The notes under the pieces: generated by a model
Seen by the model: the letters and a program-made list of their open reading frames with translations, nothing else
Told to the model about the DNA's origin: nothing
Database searches by the model: none
Program-made: the position numbers and the translations under genes
NCBI GenBank assembly: GCA_002730735.1
Contig: PCAU01000001.1
Location: 272,925 to 336,924, forward strand
Length of the DNA: 64,000 nt
Reading direction: 5' to 3'
Source of the DNA: Acidobacteriota bacterium
GTDB taxonomy: Bacteria > Acidobacteriota > Vicinamibacteria > Vicinamibacterales > UBA823
Shown here: positions 50,774 to 59,169 of the stretch, one piece after another
Layout: each line of letters starts with the position of its first letter
Numbering within the stretch: position 1 is the stretch's first letter

Positions 50774-52039
50774 TTGAAACATCCATTCGTGCTGGTGCTG
50801 TGTCTGATAGCAGCCACCTCCTCCGTAAGCTTCGCCCAAATCTACGATCTCGGCGGTATGTATACCTACCACTACAGAGATGGTCGGTACTCCGACTGGG
50901 GTGATTTCAGCCTGCACGGTTCTCGGATTGCTATTGCGGAAATTAACGAATCCGGCATGTTGGGGGACGCACTCATTCGCATGACGGACGAGAACACGAT
51001 CGACTACCACTGCTGGCCAGAGAACGCGGCGCTTATGGCGGAGACACTCATGAAGAAGGGCATTCTTGTGCTCACCGGAGCGGATTGCAGTGGGCCTGCC
51101 GTCGACATTGCCCGCGTCGCTGAGAAGTACAAAATCCCAGTTGTCTCGAATGGCTCCAACGCGTCCATGCTGTCGTCAGTCGAGGAGTTTCCTTATTTCG
51201 TACGCGTGGTCAGTCCGAGTGAACAGTATGAAGGTTATTTGATTAATGTTGCTGAGCACTTTGGTGTCGAAGAGATTGCGTATTTTTATACGACGGATGC
51301 ATGGGGTCTCGGAGCCAGAGACGTCATTCACGAATCTACACTGCAACGGAATATCAATATCGTGCAGGAATACAGTTATCCGCGAGACACGTCCTACGAC
51401 GAGATCAGGTTGTATATGACCAAGGTTAAACAGGCCGGCATTAGGCATATTGTGAATACGAGTCCAACGCCGGACACAGTGAGGATATTTCGTGCGCTCC
51501 ATGAGCTTGAGATGAATGAGCCGGGCTATTCGTTCTATGCCGCCGAGATGGTTTCGGCGGATGAGGCTCCCGAGGCGGTTGCGGGCAGCCTCGGCTATTT
51601 CGCGCCCATGGTCGAGCTCATGCCATCACCGAAGTTGTCACAATTCCGGGACGCGCTTGAAAAACGATTAGGCAGGCCTGTCGACCCGAGTTCAAAAGCC
51701 TTTTTCTATGGAGCCTTAAGCTACGACCACATGTTGGCGGTGGGCTACGCCATTCGTGATATTCAAGAGGCGGGTGAGCGTGTGACCAGCCAGAACATGT
51801 TGGCATATCTCAGAAGAATGGATTTTGATGGAGCGACGGGTCATGTCGCGCTAGTGCCGGGCACCAACGATCGGGCGAACATGCCGATTCAGATCGTCAA
51901 CAGTCATGGTTACAAAGATGATGGCAACACCGTGGACTTCGTGTCTGTTGGCACCGTGGATCCCGTAAGCGGTCGACTGGTATTGAACGAAGACGCTATA
52001 CTGTGGCCTGGCAGTGTTACGAGCCCACCTAACCAATAA
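50774..52039 (+). CDS. Branched-chain-amino-acid-type ABC substrate-binding protein (LivJ-like)
   Basis: A 421-residue periplasmic binding protein with signal peptide MKHPFVLVLCLIAATSSVSFAQ. GSRIAIAEINESG, GADCSGPAVDIARVAEKYKIPVVSNGS and FFYGALSYDHMLAVGYAI are typical of type 1 leucine/amide-binding folds. The start is TTG at 50774, supported by TAAGGAG eight bases upstream. No LivFGHM permease genes are in the window. It follows the PheC-like gene by 16 bp, so the two are co-transcribed. The ligand is unknown. Confidence 0.85.
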   Translation: MKHPFVLVLCLIAATSSVSFAQIYDLGGMYTYHYRDGRYSDWGDFSLHGSRIAIAEINESGMLGDALIRMTDENTIDYHCWPENAALMAETLMKKGILVLTGADCSGPAVDIARVAEKYKIPVVSNGSNASMLSSVEEFPYFVRVVSPSEQYEGYLINVAEHFGVEEIAYFYTTDAWGLGARDVIHESTLQRNINIVQEYSYPRDTSYDEIRLYMTKVKQAGIRHIVNTSPTPDTVRIFRALHELEMNEPGYSFYAAEMVSADEAPEAVAGSLGYFAPMVELMPSPKLSQFRDALEKRLGRPVDPSSKAFFYGALSYDHMLAVGYAIRDIQEAGERVTSQNMLAYLRRMDFDGATGHVALVPGTNDRANMPIQIVNSHGYKDDGNTVDFVSVGTVDPVSGRLVLNEDAILWPGSVTSPPNQ

Positions 52040-52058
52040 CGAGGGAAGCGAAAAAGAG

Positions 52059-52072
52059 GAACGCGCGCGTTC
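52059..52072. repeat. Perfect 14-bp palindrome
   Basis: GAACGCGCGCGTTC is its own reverse complement and lies 24 bp upstream of the thioredoxin-like gene. It may be a repressor operator, or simply a chance GC-rich palindrome; no second copy was seen. Confidence 0.35.
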
Positions 52073-52095
52073 ATCAACTATAGGAAGATTCTAGG

Positions 52096-53064
52096 ATGGT
52101 GTTAAAGAGAATCGCGAAGCTTACGTTCTTGGCAACGGTAGTTTTGAGCTTGGCTTGTGGGTCCCCAGCGCCGAAAAGTTCGCCGATGGAGATCTCGGAG
52201 TTGGTAAACCAGATGCGTGACATGGCTTGGGCCGAAGAGGTTGATGCGGCGCAGACGCTTCTACAGCAGCAACGTGGGCACCATGACCAGACATCACCTG
52301 AGTGGCTGGTCGCGGCATCCTGGCTCGGTCGCGGCGCGAGTTTTGCCCAGCGCTGGGATGTAGCCGAGCAATATGCGCGTGAGGCGTACGATGGTAGCTC
52401 TGCACTTCTCAACGATCGAGAAGTGGACTTGGAACGGCAACTTCCAACTGCACTGGGTGCTGGAATTGAAGTGCTCGGACGCGTTCAAGATGCGCGTGGT
52501 GACCGAAGCGGAGCGGTGGAGTTCTTACGTGCGCAACATGAGACTTATATGGGAACCTCAATTGAGACCCGTCTTCAGAAGAACATCTTGCTTCTTAGTC
52601 TGGAAGGACTGCCTTTCCCGGTGATTGATGTCGAGCATTACCTCGGTGAACGAGTGTTGTCGCCTGATAGCTTGAAGGGAAAGGTTGTTGTGGCATATTT
52701 CTGGGCCCACTGGTGTCCGGACTGCAAACAGCAATTGCCGATCTTGGATCAGTTGTACGAGCAATACGGTGAGCGCGATCTCGCTATCATCGGCCCGACG
52801 CAACTGTATGGCTATATAGCCCGTGGACAAAACGCTACGCCGGCGGAAGAACTCGAGTATTTGCGAGGCGCCTATCAGGAGCAATTTCCGGTCCCGGAAT
52901 GGATGAGTGTGCCCGTGAGTCAGCAGAGCTTTCTCGACTTTGGCGTCAGCACAACGCCGACACTAGTCATCATCGACCGTGAAGGGGTCGTTGAGCTATA
53001 CAACCCGGGGACACTTTCGTACGAGGAGCTATCGGCACAGGTAGAGCGCCTGCTAGCCACGTAG
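52096..53064 (+). CDS. TlpA-like thioredoxin-fold lipoprotein
   Basis: A 322-residue predicted lipoprotein (VLSLACGSPAP lipobox at about residue 22). Residues 30-160 form a helical, TPR-like region (AEQYAREAYDGSSALL, EVLGRVQDARGDRSGAVEFLRAQH). The C-terminal thioredoxin domain has GKVVVAYFWAHWCPDCKQQLPIL with a CPDC active site and the cis-Pro in GVSTTPTLVIID. It probably acts as a periplasmic disulfide reductase. It is part of a plus-strand run with the two binding proteins upstream. Confidence 0.87.
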   Translation: MVLKRIAKLTFLATVVLSLACGSPAPKSSPMEISELVNQMRDMAWAEEVDAAQTLLQQQRGHHDQTSPEWLVAASWLGRGASFAQRWDVAEQYAREAYDGSSALLNDREVDLERQLPTALGAGIEVLGRVQDARGDRSGAVEFLRAQHETYMGTSIETRLQKNILLLSLEGLPFPVIDVEHYLGERVLSPDSLKGKVVVAYFWAHWCPDCKQQLPILDQLYEQYGERDLAIIGPTQLYGYIARGQNATPAEELEYLRGAYQEQFPVPEWMSVPVSQQSFLDFGVSTTPTLVIIDREGVVELYNPGTLSYEELSAQVERLLAT

Positions 53065-53285
53065 CTGCTGCTCATTTAGACCGGTCGATTGGCCGAGGGT
53101 CCACTGGCTCTATTGCTCTGTCTTCACTACGGCGGTTTTCATCAGGTAGTAGTGACGGCAAAGGCTCTCGGTATTTGTGCTGAAGTTTCCGTCTGTCCGG
53201 AAGCGCTGGTTCTGACAGGGGAGTCTGCTAGATGGACAAGGCTGGATACGGTTGAGATGATGTTCTGGGAATTTTAGGGGGGACT

Positions 53286-54404
53286 ATGCCTAATCGAGAT
53301 CGCCTGAGAGGAATACTGGTTGGTGCTGCATCGGCGCTTGTGATGATTGGCTTGGTGGCCTGTGGCCAGCCGGAGGCTCCGACGGCGGAGGTCGAACCGG
53401 AGCCAACGGTAATTGAGCCGATTAATGAGCTACCTAATCCCTATACCACAGAGGATGGATGGGTGATGCTGCCAGACGCGCGTGAGTGGGGTTCAACGGC
53501 TGGGGTCGACATCGATCCCGATGGGGAACACATCTGGGCAATTGATCGCTGTGGTTCGAATTCCTGTGCTACCTCCGATCTAGATCCGATCCTCAAGATC
53601 GACCCTACAGGGAACGTGGTCGCTAGCTTCGGCGGAGGGCTGATGCTCTTTCCGCACGGCATTCATGTCGACCCAGTGGGTAACGTGTGGATTAGCGATG
53701 CGCGAGGGCCTGACGGGGAGGACCCAAGCCAAGCCGGCAAGGGCCACGTGGTCATCAAATTCAGTCCGGAAGGTGAAGTTCTGCTGACGCTGGGTGAGGG
53801 CGGAGTGGCTGGTGATGGCACGGGTGCTGCGCTGAACACACCGTGCGACGTGGCCGTTGGTCCGGATGGTAGCGTTTATGTTGGTGATGGCCACGAGGGG
53901 CAGAACACGGATGACCCGAACACCGTGGCTCGCATAGCAAAATTCTCGGCTGATGGAGAGTTCATTGCCTCTTGGGGGCGGTGGGGTTCCGAGCCGGGCG
54001 AACTTAAAACACCCCACGCGCTAGCGTTTGACTCGCTGGGCCGTCTTGTTGTTGCCGACCGTGGGAATAACCGGTTGCAGATTTTCGATGAAGAGGGCAA
54101 TGCTGTTGAGGAGTTCAATCAATTCAGCCGGCCGAGCGACGTACATTTCGGCCCTGATGGGATGGTCTACGTAGCTGACTCTGAGTCCGCGTTCGACGAG
54201 GTGCGGAATCCAGGTTGGACCCCGGGTATTAGAGTCGGTAGCTTAGAAGACGGCTCGGTCAGCTATTTCATCGACGGAGCAATCGAAGGCCACGACAGGT
54301 ACTCCGATGGATCGAACCCTGAGGGGGTGGCTGTGGATGCTGCGGGTAATGTGTATGGTGCTGTAGTGTCCGGTGGCGGCGCGATGGTGCGGTCCAGTAG
54401 ATAG
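53286..54404 (+). CDS. NHL-repeat (six-bladed beta-propeller) lipoprotein
   Basis: A 372-residue predicted lipoprotein with lipobox IGLVACGQPE at residue about 26 and a Pro/Glu-rich linker. At least five NHL blades follow, for example LMLFPHGIHVDPVGNVWISD, NTPCDVAVGPDGSVYVGD, LKTPHALAFDSLGRLVVADRGNNRLQIF, SRPSDVHFGPDGMVYVAD and NPEGVAVDAAGNVYGA. The closest known relatives by layout are peptidyl-alpha-hydroxyglycine alpha-amidating lyase-like propellers, but catalytic residues were not verified. A GGGGGGA run precedes the ATG. The 220-bp gap upstream has no recognisable gene. Confidence 0.85.
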   Translation: MPNRDRLRGILVGAASALVMIGLVACGQPEAPTAEVEPEPTVIEPINELPNPYTTEDGWVMLPDAREWGSTAGVDIDPDGEHIWAIDRCGSNSCATSDLDPILKIDPTGNVVASFGGGLMLFPHGIHVDPVGNVWISDARGPDGEDPSQAGKGHVVIKFSPEGEVLLTLGEGGVAGDGTGAALNTPCDVAVGPDGSVYVGDGHEGQNTDDPNTVARIAKFSADGEFIASWGRWGSEPGELKTPHALAFDSLGRLVVADRGNNRLQIFDEEGNAVEEFNQFSRPSDVHFGPDGMVYVADSESAFDEVRNPGWTPGIRVGSLEDGSVSYFIDGAIEGHDRYSDGSNPEGVAVDAAGNVYGAVVSGGGAMVRSSR

Positions 54405-54771
54405 TAGTGCGGAACGAAAATCGTGGCTGTCTCCGAGGTCGGCTGGTCGCGTAACCCAGGAAAACGGGATGGCGCAATCGTCTTCGATGTGATTTGGTTC
54501 AATTGTGGGCGCGTTTCTCGAGAGGAAAACACTATCGCGGCTCGTAACCGTGAACGATCTCTATGCGTTTGATCCGAATGCCAAGGTGTCGATCGAACCG
54601 TTCATCGACGTCATGGGACGCCACTTTAAGCAGCCGAAGGAAGGTCTCGGATGGGATAACAGTCCGTCGTCTCACATGTGGCGAACGATGATCATGCCCG
54701 ACCGGCGGCTGTAAACGTCAATCATCGCGAAGTTCCGTTCGAACTGTGGAGTAAGCACGAAAAGGGTTGCT
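54405..54771. other. Gap with a short possible gene remnant
   Basis: About 370 bp between the NHL gene and the ornithine-cyclodeaminase-family gene. A plus-strand frame, 54505-54714 from a GTG, encodes 69 residues including VNDLYAFDPNAKVSIEPFIDV and GLGWDNSPSSHMWRTMI. The composition looks protein-like but I recognise no family, there is no ribosome site, and the piece may be the tail of a lost gene. No terminator is evident. Confidence 0.35.
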
Positions 54772-55773
54772 CTACAACTTTATGACCGTTCCCCGTCCTT
54801 GTTCGACGGCACGGGTGTAGGCGAGGTGGGCTGTGGCGACGTCCTCGACGGCCATGCCTAGTGACTTGAAAATGGTCACTTCTCCGGGGTGGGTCCGACC
54901 CTGATTCTGTCCGCTTACGACCTCGCCAATCTCGGCCACAAGGTGGTTCTCACTAAAGAATCCGTCTGCAATTCCTTGAACGATATCGCCGGACTCAGCG
55001 AGAGCTCCGATTCTGGAATCAACGATAACCCGTGCACGCGCGACCAGTCGTGGGTCCATCTCCCGCTGATGAGGGATTGGAGCGCCAATGGAGGTTACGT
55101 GGGCACCGTCCGCCACCCAGTCGTTTTCGACGACAGACTCGGTAGACGACGTGGCAAGAACGATTAAGGTTGCGCCACGAATCGCTTCTTCAGCGGAGGA
55201 TGTTGCCGCAAGCGGGACGTCCGTGGATGTAGACATCGTGTTCACGAATCGCCGGCGGTGGCTTTCGGTCGGACTCCAAACCCGTACGTCTCTAACGGAG
55301 AGCGCGTGGACGAACGCGTCGAGATGACTCCGTGCCTGCACCCCGGATCCGACGATTGCCAGCTTGTGTCCGTCGGTTGGAACTTCGAGATGCTGCGCGG
55401 CCATTGCCGAGGCAGCCGCAGTCCGCGCCTCAGTGATGTAGGTTCCGTCTAGCACGGCCAGAAGTGCACCGGTCTCAGGGTTGAGCAGCACGACGGTGGC
55501 GAGGTGTGAGGGAAGGCCGTGCAGGTGATTGTGCTCGAAGATCGTGACCAGTTTGGTGCCCACCGCAGCTGGGTTCGAGAGGGCCGCTGGCATCACGCCG
55601 CAATAGGCCTTGTCAGGACCGATGCTAAATACGTTGCGGAGCGGTTGTTCAACCTTGCCCTGCGAGAATTGGGCCAAGGTCCGCTCCATTAGTGGCACCA
55701 GGTCGGGGATTGTGACAAGGGCGCGGACGTCAGAACTATTGAGAATTAGTGGCATCGGTGCGAGTAGTGTCAT
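54772..55773 (-). CDS. Ornithine cyclodeaminase / mu-crystallin family protein
   Basis: A 333-residue NAD(P)-binding protein. VFSIGPDKAYCGVMPA and AVGTKLVTIFEHN are typical of the N-terminal domain, DGTYITEARTAAASAMAAQHL is the family signature with the conserved Thr-Glu-Arg-Thr-Ala, and LAIVGSGVQARSHLDAF is the Rossmann motif. Members include ornithine cyclodeaminase, alanine dehydrogenase and delta1-pyrroline-2-carboxylate reductase. The divergent neighbour is a proline-racemase-family enzyme, which makes the pyrroline-carboxylate reductase role most likely (inference). ATG 55773 is chosen because upstream residues overlap the divergent gene. Confidence 0.86.
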   Translation of the reverse strand: MTLLAPMPLILNSSDVRALVTIPDLVPLMERTLAQFSQGKVEQPLRNVFSIGPDKAYCGVMPAALSNPAAVGTKLVTIFEHNHLHGLPSHLATVVLLNPETGALLAVLDGTYITEARTAAASAMAAQHLEVPTDGHKLAIVGSGVQARSHLDAFVHALSVRDVRVWSPTESHRRRFVNTMSTSTDVPLAATSSAEEAIRGATLIVLATSSTESVVENDWVADGAHVTSIGAPIPHQREMDPRLVARARVIVDSRIGALAESGDIVQGIADGFFSENHLVAEIGEVVSGQNQGRTHPGEVTIFKSLGMAVEDVATAHLAYTRAVEQGRGTVIKL

Positions 55774-55830
55774 GTGGGAGCTTATAATCGTCTTACTGCT
55801 AGCCGCAACCGAAGCCACTTTAATAGCGAG

Positions 55831-56838
55831 ATGATCCATCGCCTCCGTACGATCGACGCCCACGCCGCAGGTGAGCCACTGCGTTTAATCGTCGAAGGAT
55901 ATCCGAGCCCTGTTGGTCGGACGATGCTTGAGAAGCGATCCTGGGTTATGGAACATCATGACGCGCTCCGACGTGCACTCATGTTCGAGCCCCGTGGGCA
56001 CCTCGACATGTACGGCGCCGTACTTACCGAACCGGTAACCTCCGGCTCACATGCTGGTGTTCTCTTCATGCACAACGAGGGTTACAGCACGATGTGCGGC
56101 CACGGTATTCTAGCCGTTGTTACGATCGCGCTTGAACGTGGGCTCCTGCACTTACCTGACAGCAAAACAGAGGTTGTGCTCGACTCACCGGCTGGGCCTA
56201 TCCGGGCGCGTGCGGCCGTGACTGAACGTGACGGCGTTCCGCGCGTTGAGCGGGTCACGTTCGTCAACGTGCCATCGTTTGTCTTACACCCAGGGTTGAC
56301 TGTAAAGCTTGGAAACCGCGAAGTGCCCGTCGATGTTGCTTTCGGTGGCGCTTTCTATGCCATCGTGGATGCCGAGGCGGCCGGTCTAAGAATCGGTGCT
56401 GGTGACTTAGGCTCGTTGCGGGACGTTGGCATGTTAATTAAGCGCTCAGTTGAATCCCAGGCGGTCATTGTGCATCCGGTCGATGAAGGATTAACGGGAA
56501 TTTATGGGACGATCTTCACCGGTATGGCGGACGCTCCAGGGGCTGACTTGCGTAATGTGACGGTCTTTGCCGACGCCCAAGTTGATCGTTCGCCTTGCGG
56601 CAGTGGCACCTGCGCCGTGATGGCGGTGCTTGACGCCATGCAACTACTTGCGGCCGACCGACCCTTCACGCACGAGAGTCTCCTCGGCACGCAATTCCAG
56701 GGCCGAATCGTGGGGCGTTCACAGGTCGGTGACCATTCTGCCATCGTGCCTGAGATCGAAGGCGAAGCTTGGATCACGGGTGAGCATACCTTCCTAATCG
56801 ACGACGAAGACCCGCTAAGAGAGGGCTTTCTTCTCTGA
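55831..56838 (+). CDS. Proline racemase / hydroxyproline epimerase family protein
   Basis: A 335-residue protein. TIDAHAAGEPLRLIVEG opens the family, GYSTMCGHGILAVVTIALE carries the first catalytic Cys, and DRSPCGSGTCAVMAVL the second. Both Cys are present, which fits racemase or epimerase rather than trans-3-hydroxyproline dehydratase, where the second is Thr. RGHLDMYGAVLTEPV is another hallmark. Substrates are proline or 4-hydroxyproline. TATAAT at 55783-55788 is a likely -10, giving a leader near 35 nt. The oxidoreductase gene begins nine bases after the stop. Confidence 0.9.
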   Translation: MIHRLRTIDAHAAGEPLRLIVEGYPSPVGRTMLEKRSWVMEHHDALRRALMFEPRGHLDMYGAVLTEPVTSGSHAGVLFMHNEGYSTMCGHGILAVVTIALERGLLHLPDSKTEVVLDSPAGPIRARAAVTERDGVPRVERVTFVNVPSFVLHPGLTVKLGNREVPVDVAFGGAFYAIVDAEAAGLRIGAGDLGSLRDVGMLIKRSVESQAVIVHPVDEGLTGIYGTIFTGMADAPGADLRNVTVFADAQVDRSPCGSGTCAVMAVLDAMQLLAADRPFTHESLLGTQFQGRIVGRSQVGDHSAIVPEIEGEAWITGEHTFLIDDEDPLREGFLL

Positions 56839-56846
56839 TTTCGCTC

Positions 56847-58853
56847 GTGTCGTTGGCACACAATTTCGGTTGGCGAAGTGTGCTACCGTACGGCCTAGTG
56901 CCCATTGAAGATCGCGTCGCGCGGCTCTTAACTGAGCTACCACCGAACCCACAGTTTCCTACCCAGGGCGCGACCCTTTTTGTTGACTTGGCGCGGCGAC
57001 AGGTAAGGCAGGCGTATACACCGAGGCGAATTATCGAGACATTCCTCGCGGGGCGCGGTGCCAACATGTTCTATCTGTATCGCTTGCTTGATGAGTCGCT
57101 CGACCCCAGTGACCCGTCGGTGCCACTCATCTTCGGTTCGGGTGTTTTGACCGGGATTGTGCCAAGCGCGGCCAGGGGGAACGTAACGTCATGGTCTCCC
57201 GAATCAGGCGTGTTGATGGACAGCAACGCGGGCGATTACTTTCCGTCTTTCTTGAAGATGAACGGGATTGACCATCTTGTTATCTATGGCCGGGCGGACG
57301 CATGGACCGTGCTCTGGCTTGGTGACGGGCGTGTAGAGTTCCGCGATGCAACGCCATATCTTGGACTCGACAATATCGACATGCGTGATCGCATCGCTGC
57401 TGATTTTGACGGCACTTGGACGCGGGACCTTGCGATGGCAAATATCACCCGAGCTGGCGAGAATCAGGCACTGACCAGCGCGATTATGGCTGGACCGAAG
57501 GCTTGCTACGCTCGTGGTGGTCCAGGCGCGAAGATGGGCTCGCTCAAGATGAAGGCAGTTGTTGTTCAGGGGCAGACCCACGATTTTGAAACAGCACAGC
57601 CTTACAAGCAATACAACAAGGAGATTGCGACCAAGCTACTGGACACGTCGGTTGTCAAGAACGCGCTGCGGACGATTGGAACGCCGTTTCTTTATCGACC
57701 CAGTCGGGTTCTTGGGGCGATGGGGACGAAAAATAATCAAGAAACAACCTGGACCGATCGTCTCGACGCCGAAAACATCACTCCGTTCCGTCCTGGTATG
57801 GCTGGCTGCTTCCGCTGTCCGGTCAACTGCCGCCCGCTGAACCAACTCAACGATGACAATACCGATCGGTACGGGCGGGGTGACGGTCCTGAGTACGTGA
57901 CGCTGGGTAAATTCGGACCAAATGTTGGTATCGACCAGGTCGAGCCGGTGATCCGGCTCAACAATATTTGCAACGACCTTGGGTTGGACACGGCTTCGAC
58001 CGGATCAGCCATTGCTTGGGCGATGGAACTGTATCAGCGCGGGATCGTTTCCAAGAGTGATACCGGTGGTCTTGAGCTCACGTGGGGCGACGCCGAACTT
58101 GTGGAACGCCTACTCTTTGCCATGTCACACCGTGAGGGCTTTGGAAACGTGCTCGCTGATAGCACGCGCGCCATCGAGCGCGGGCACTATTCAACTGAAG
58201 CGGGCAGGTATCGAATGGCGGTTAAAGGGCTGATGCAATCTGACCCACACGATGCGCGGATTTTAAAAGCATTCGCACTGGGTCTGGCGGTTTCGACCCG
58301 TGGCATGGATCACCTCCGGAACAGGGTCACTTTAGAGATTAACGCTCGCATTAACGACGACTCTGGCTACAAAGCGAAGCTTTACGGCGGGCCGGTCTCG
58401 GCCAAGCCGAACAGCTACGAGACGAAGGAATGGGCAGTTCGGGTGTGCGAGAACGTCTATGGTGTGGGGGATGCTGTCGGGATGTGCCGATTCACTACGA
58501 AACTCTTCAATAGCCCGTCGCTACCCGGTCTTGAGGAATTTTCTAGTCAGATCGCCAACGTGACCGGACTGGAATTTGACGCTGGTGCACTTGACCGTGT
58601 TGGTCTCAACATCATGGGCGTTGAGCGGCTTATTAACCATCGGCTCGGCGTGCGGCGGAGCGATGATACGCTGCCCGATCGATGGTTCGACGAAGAGATT
58701 ACAGTGGGCGCGTACAAGACCGAAAAAATCGACCGACTGGAATTCGATGCCATGCTATCGCGCTTTTACGCGATATCGGGTCTCAGTGACGAGGGTGTGC
58801 CAGCTAAGGCATGGCGGCAAGAGTTGGAATCAGTGCTTTCTGGTCCAGCGTAG
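56847..58853 (+). CDS. Aldehyde ferredoxin oxidoreductase family tungsten/molybdenum enzyme
   Basis: A 668-residue oxidoreductase. IIETFLAGRGANMFYLY corresponds to the N-terminal AOR region and SNAGDYFPSFLKMNGIDHLVIYGRA to the pterin-binding part. AGCFRCPVNCRP carries three cubane ligands (CxxCxxxC), and VGDAVGMCRFTTKLF the distal Cys. EYVTLGKFGPNVGIDQ is also family-like. AOR enzymes oxidise aldehydes to acids with ferredoxin, using a bis-pterin tungsten cofactor. The N terminus is about 40 residues longer than the archaeal enzyme; the GTG at 56847 has no ribosome site and the start is uncertain. It is followed after two bases by a MoaD-like gene. The aldehyde substrate may come from imino acid breakdown (inference). 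Confidence 0.9.
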   Translation: MSLAHNFGWRSVLPYGLVPIEDRVARLLTELPPNPQFPTQGATLFVDLARRQVRQAYTPRRIIETFLAGRGANMFYLYRLLDESLDPSDPSVPLIFGSGVLTGIVPSAARGNVTSWSPESGVLMDSNAGDYFPSFLKMNGIDHLVIYGRADAWTVLWLGDGRVEFRDATPYLGLDNIDMRDRIAADFDGTWTRDLAMANITRAGENQALTSAIMAGPKACYARGGPGAKMGSLKMKAVVVQGQTHDFETAQPYKQYNKEIATKLLDTSVVKNALRTIGTPFLYRPSRVLGAMGTKNNQETTWTDRLDAENITPFRPGMAGCFRCPVNCRPLNQLNDDNTDRYGRGDGPEYVTLGKFGPNVGIDQVEPVIRLNNICNDLGLDTASTGSAIAWAMELYQRGIVSKSDTGGLELTWGDAELVERLLFAMSHREGFGNVLADSTRAIERGHYSTEAGRYRMAVKGLMQSDPHDARILKAFALGLAVSTRGMDHLRNRVTLEINARINDDSGYKAKLYGGPVSAKPNSYETKEWAVRVCENVYGVGDAVGMCRFTTKLFNSPSLPGLEEFSSQIANVTGLEFDAGALDRVGLNIMGVERLINHRLGVRRSDDTLPDRWFDEEITVGAYKTEKIDRLEFDAMLSRFYAISGLSDEGVPAKAWRQELESVLSGPA

Positions 58854-58855
58854 TG

Positions 58856-59116
58856 ATGTCGATCACAGTACGTCTACCGACGACGTTACAGACGAGCGGA
58901 CAAGACAGGCTCACCATCACCGAGCCAGTAGAAAACATTGCGGAACTTGTCCTGGTTCTCAGACGACAGCTGCCTGGTTTCCCCGCCCAGTGGGACGATT
59001 CGATGCTGAATTTTTCGGTGAATGACGAGGTAGTGTTACACCGTGTCGAGGAACGGGTTCTTACCAACGGCGATGTGGTTGAGATTATCCTCGCCCTCTC
59101 GGGCGGGAGACCATAG
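58856..59116 (+). CDS. MoaD/ThiS-like ubiquitin-fold protein
   Basis: An 86-residue beta-grasp protein from ATG 58856. SITVRLPTTLQ, FSVNDEVVLHRVEERVLTNGDVVEIILALSGG fit the MoaD/ThiS family in order (quoted as key parts; the last strand is VVEIILALSGG). The C terminus is SGGRP, that is Gly-Gly plus two extra residues, whereas active MoaD and ThiS end at Gly-Gly. The gene starts two bases after the aldehyde oxidoreductase stop, a pairing seen in other AOR operons, so it is probably a pterin dithiolene sulfur carrier or a dedicated partner. Confidence 0.82.
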   Translation: MSITVRLPTTLQTSGQDRLTITEPVENIAELVLVLRRQLPGFPAQWDDSMLNFSVNDEVVLHRVEERVLTNGDVVEIILALSGGRP

Positions 59117-59169
59117 GGCGCGGACGCCAGTACACCGTTCGTCATGACGAGCCAACGCCAGATGTTTAC

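Noticed and set aside
53089-53277. 62-residue open frame between the thioredoxin-like and NHL genes
   Set aside because: No recognisable sequence or ribosome site; treated as intergenic.
55831-56838. trans-3-hydroxyproline dehydratase
   Set aside because: The second active-site residue is Cys (SPCGSGT) rather than Thr, favouring racemase or epimerase.
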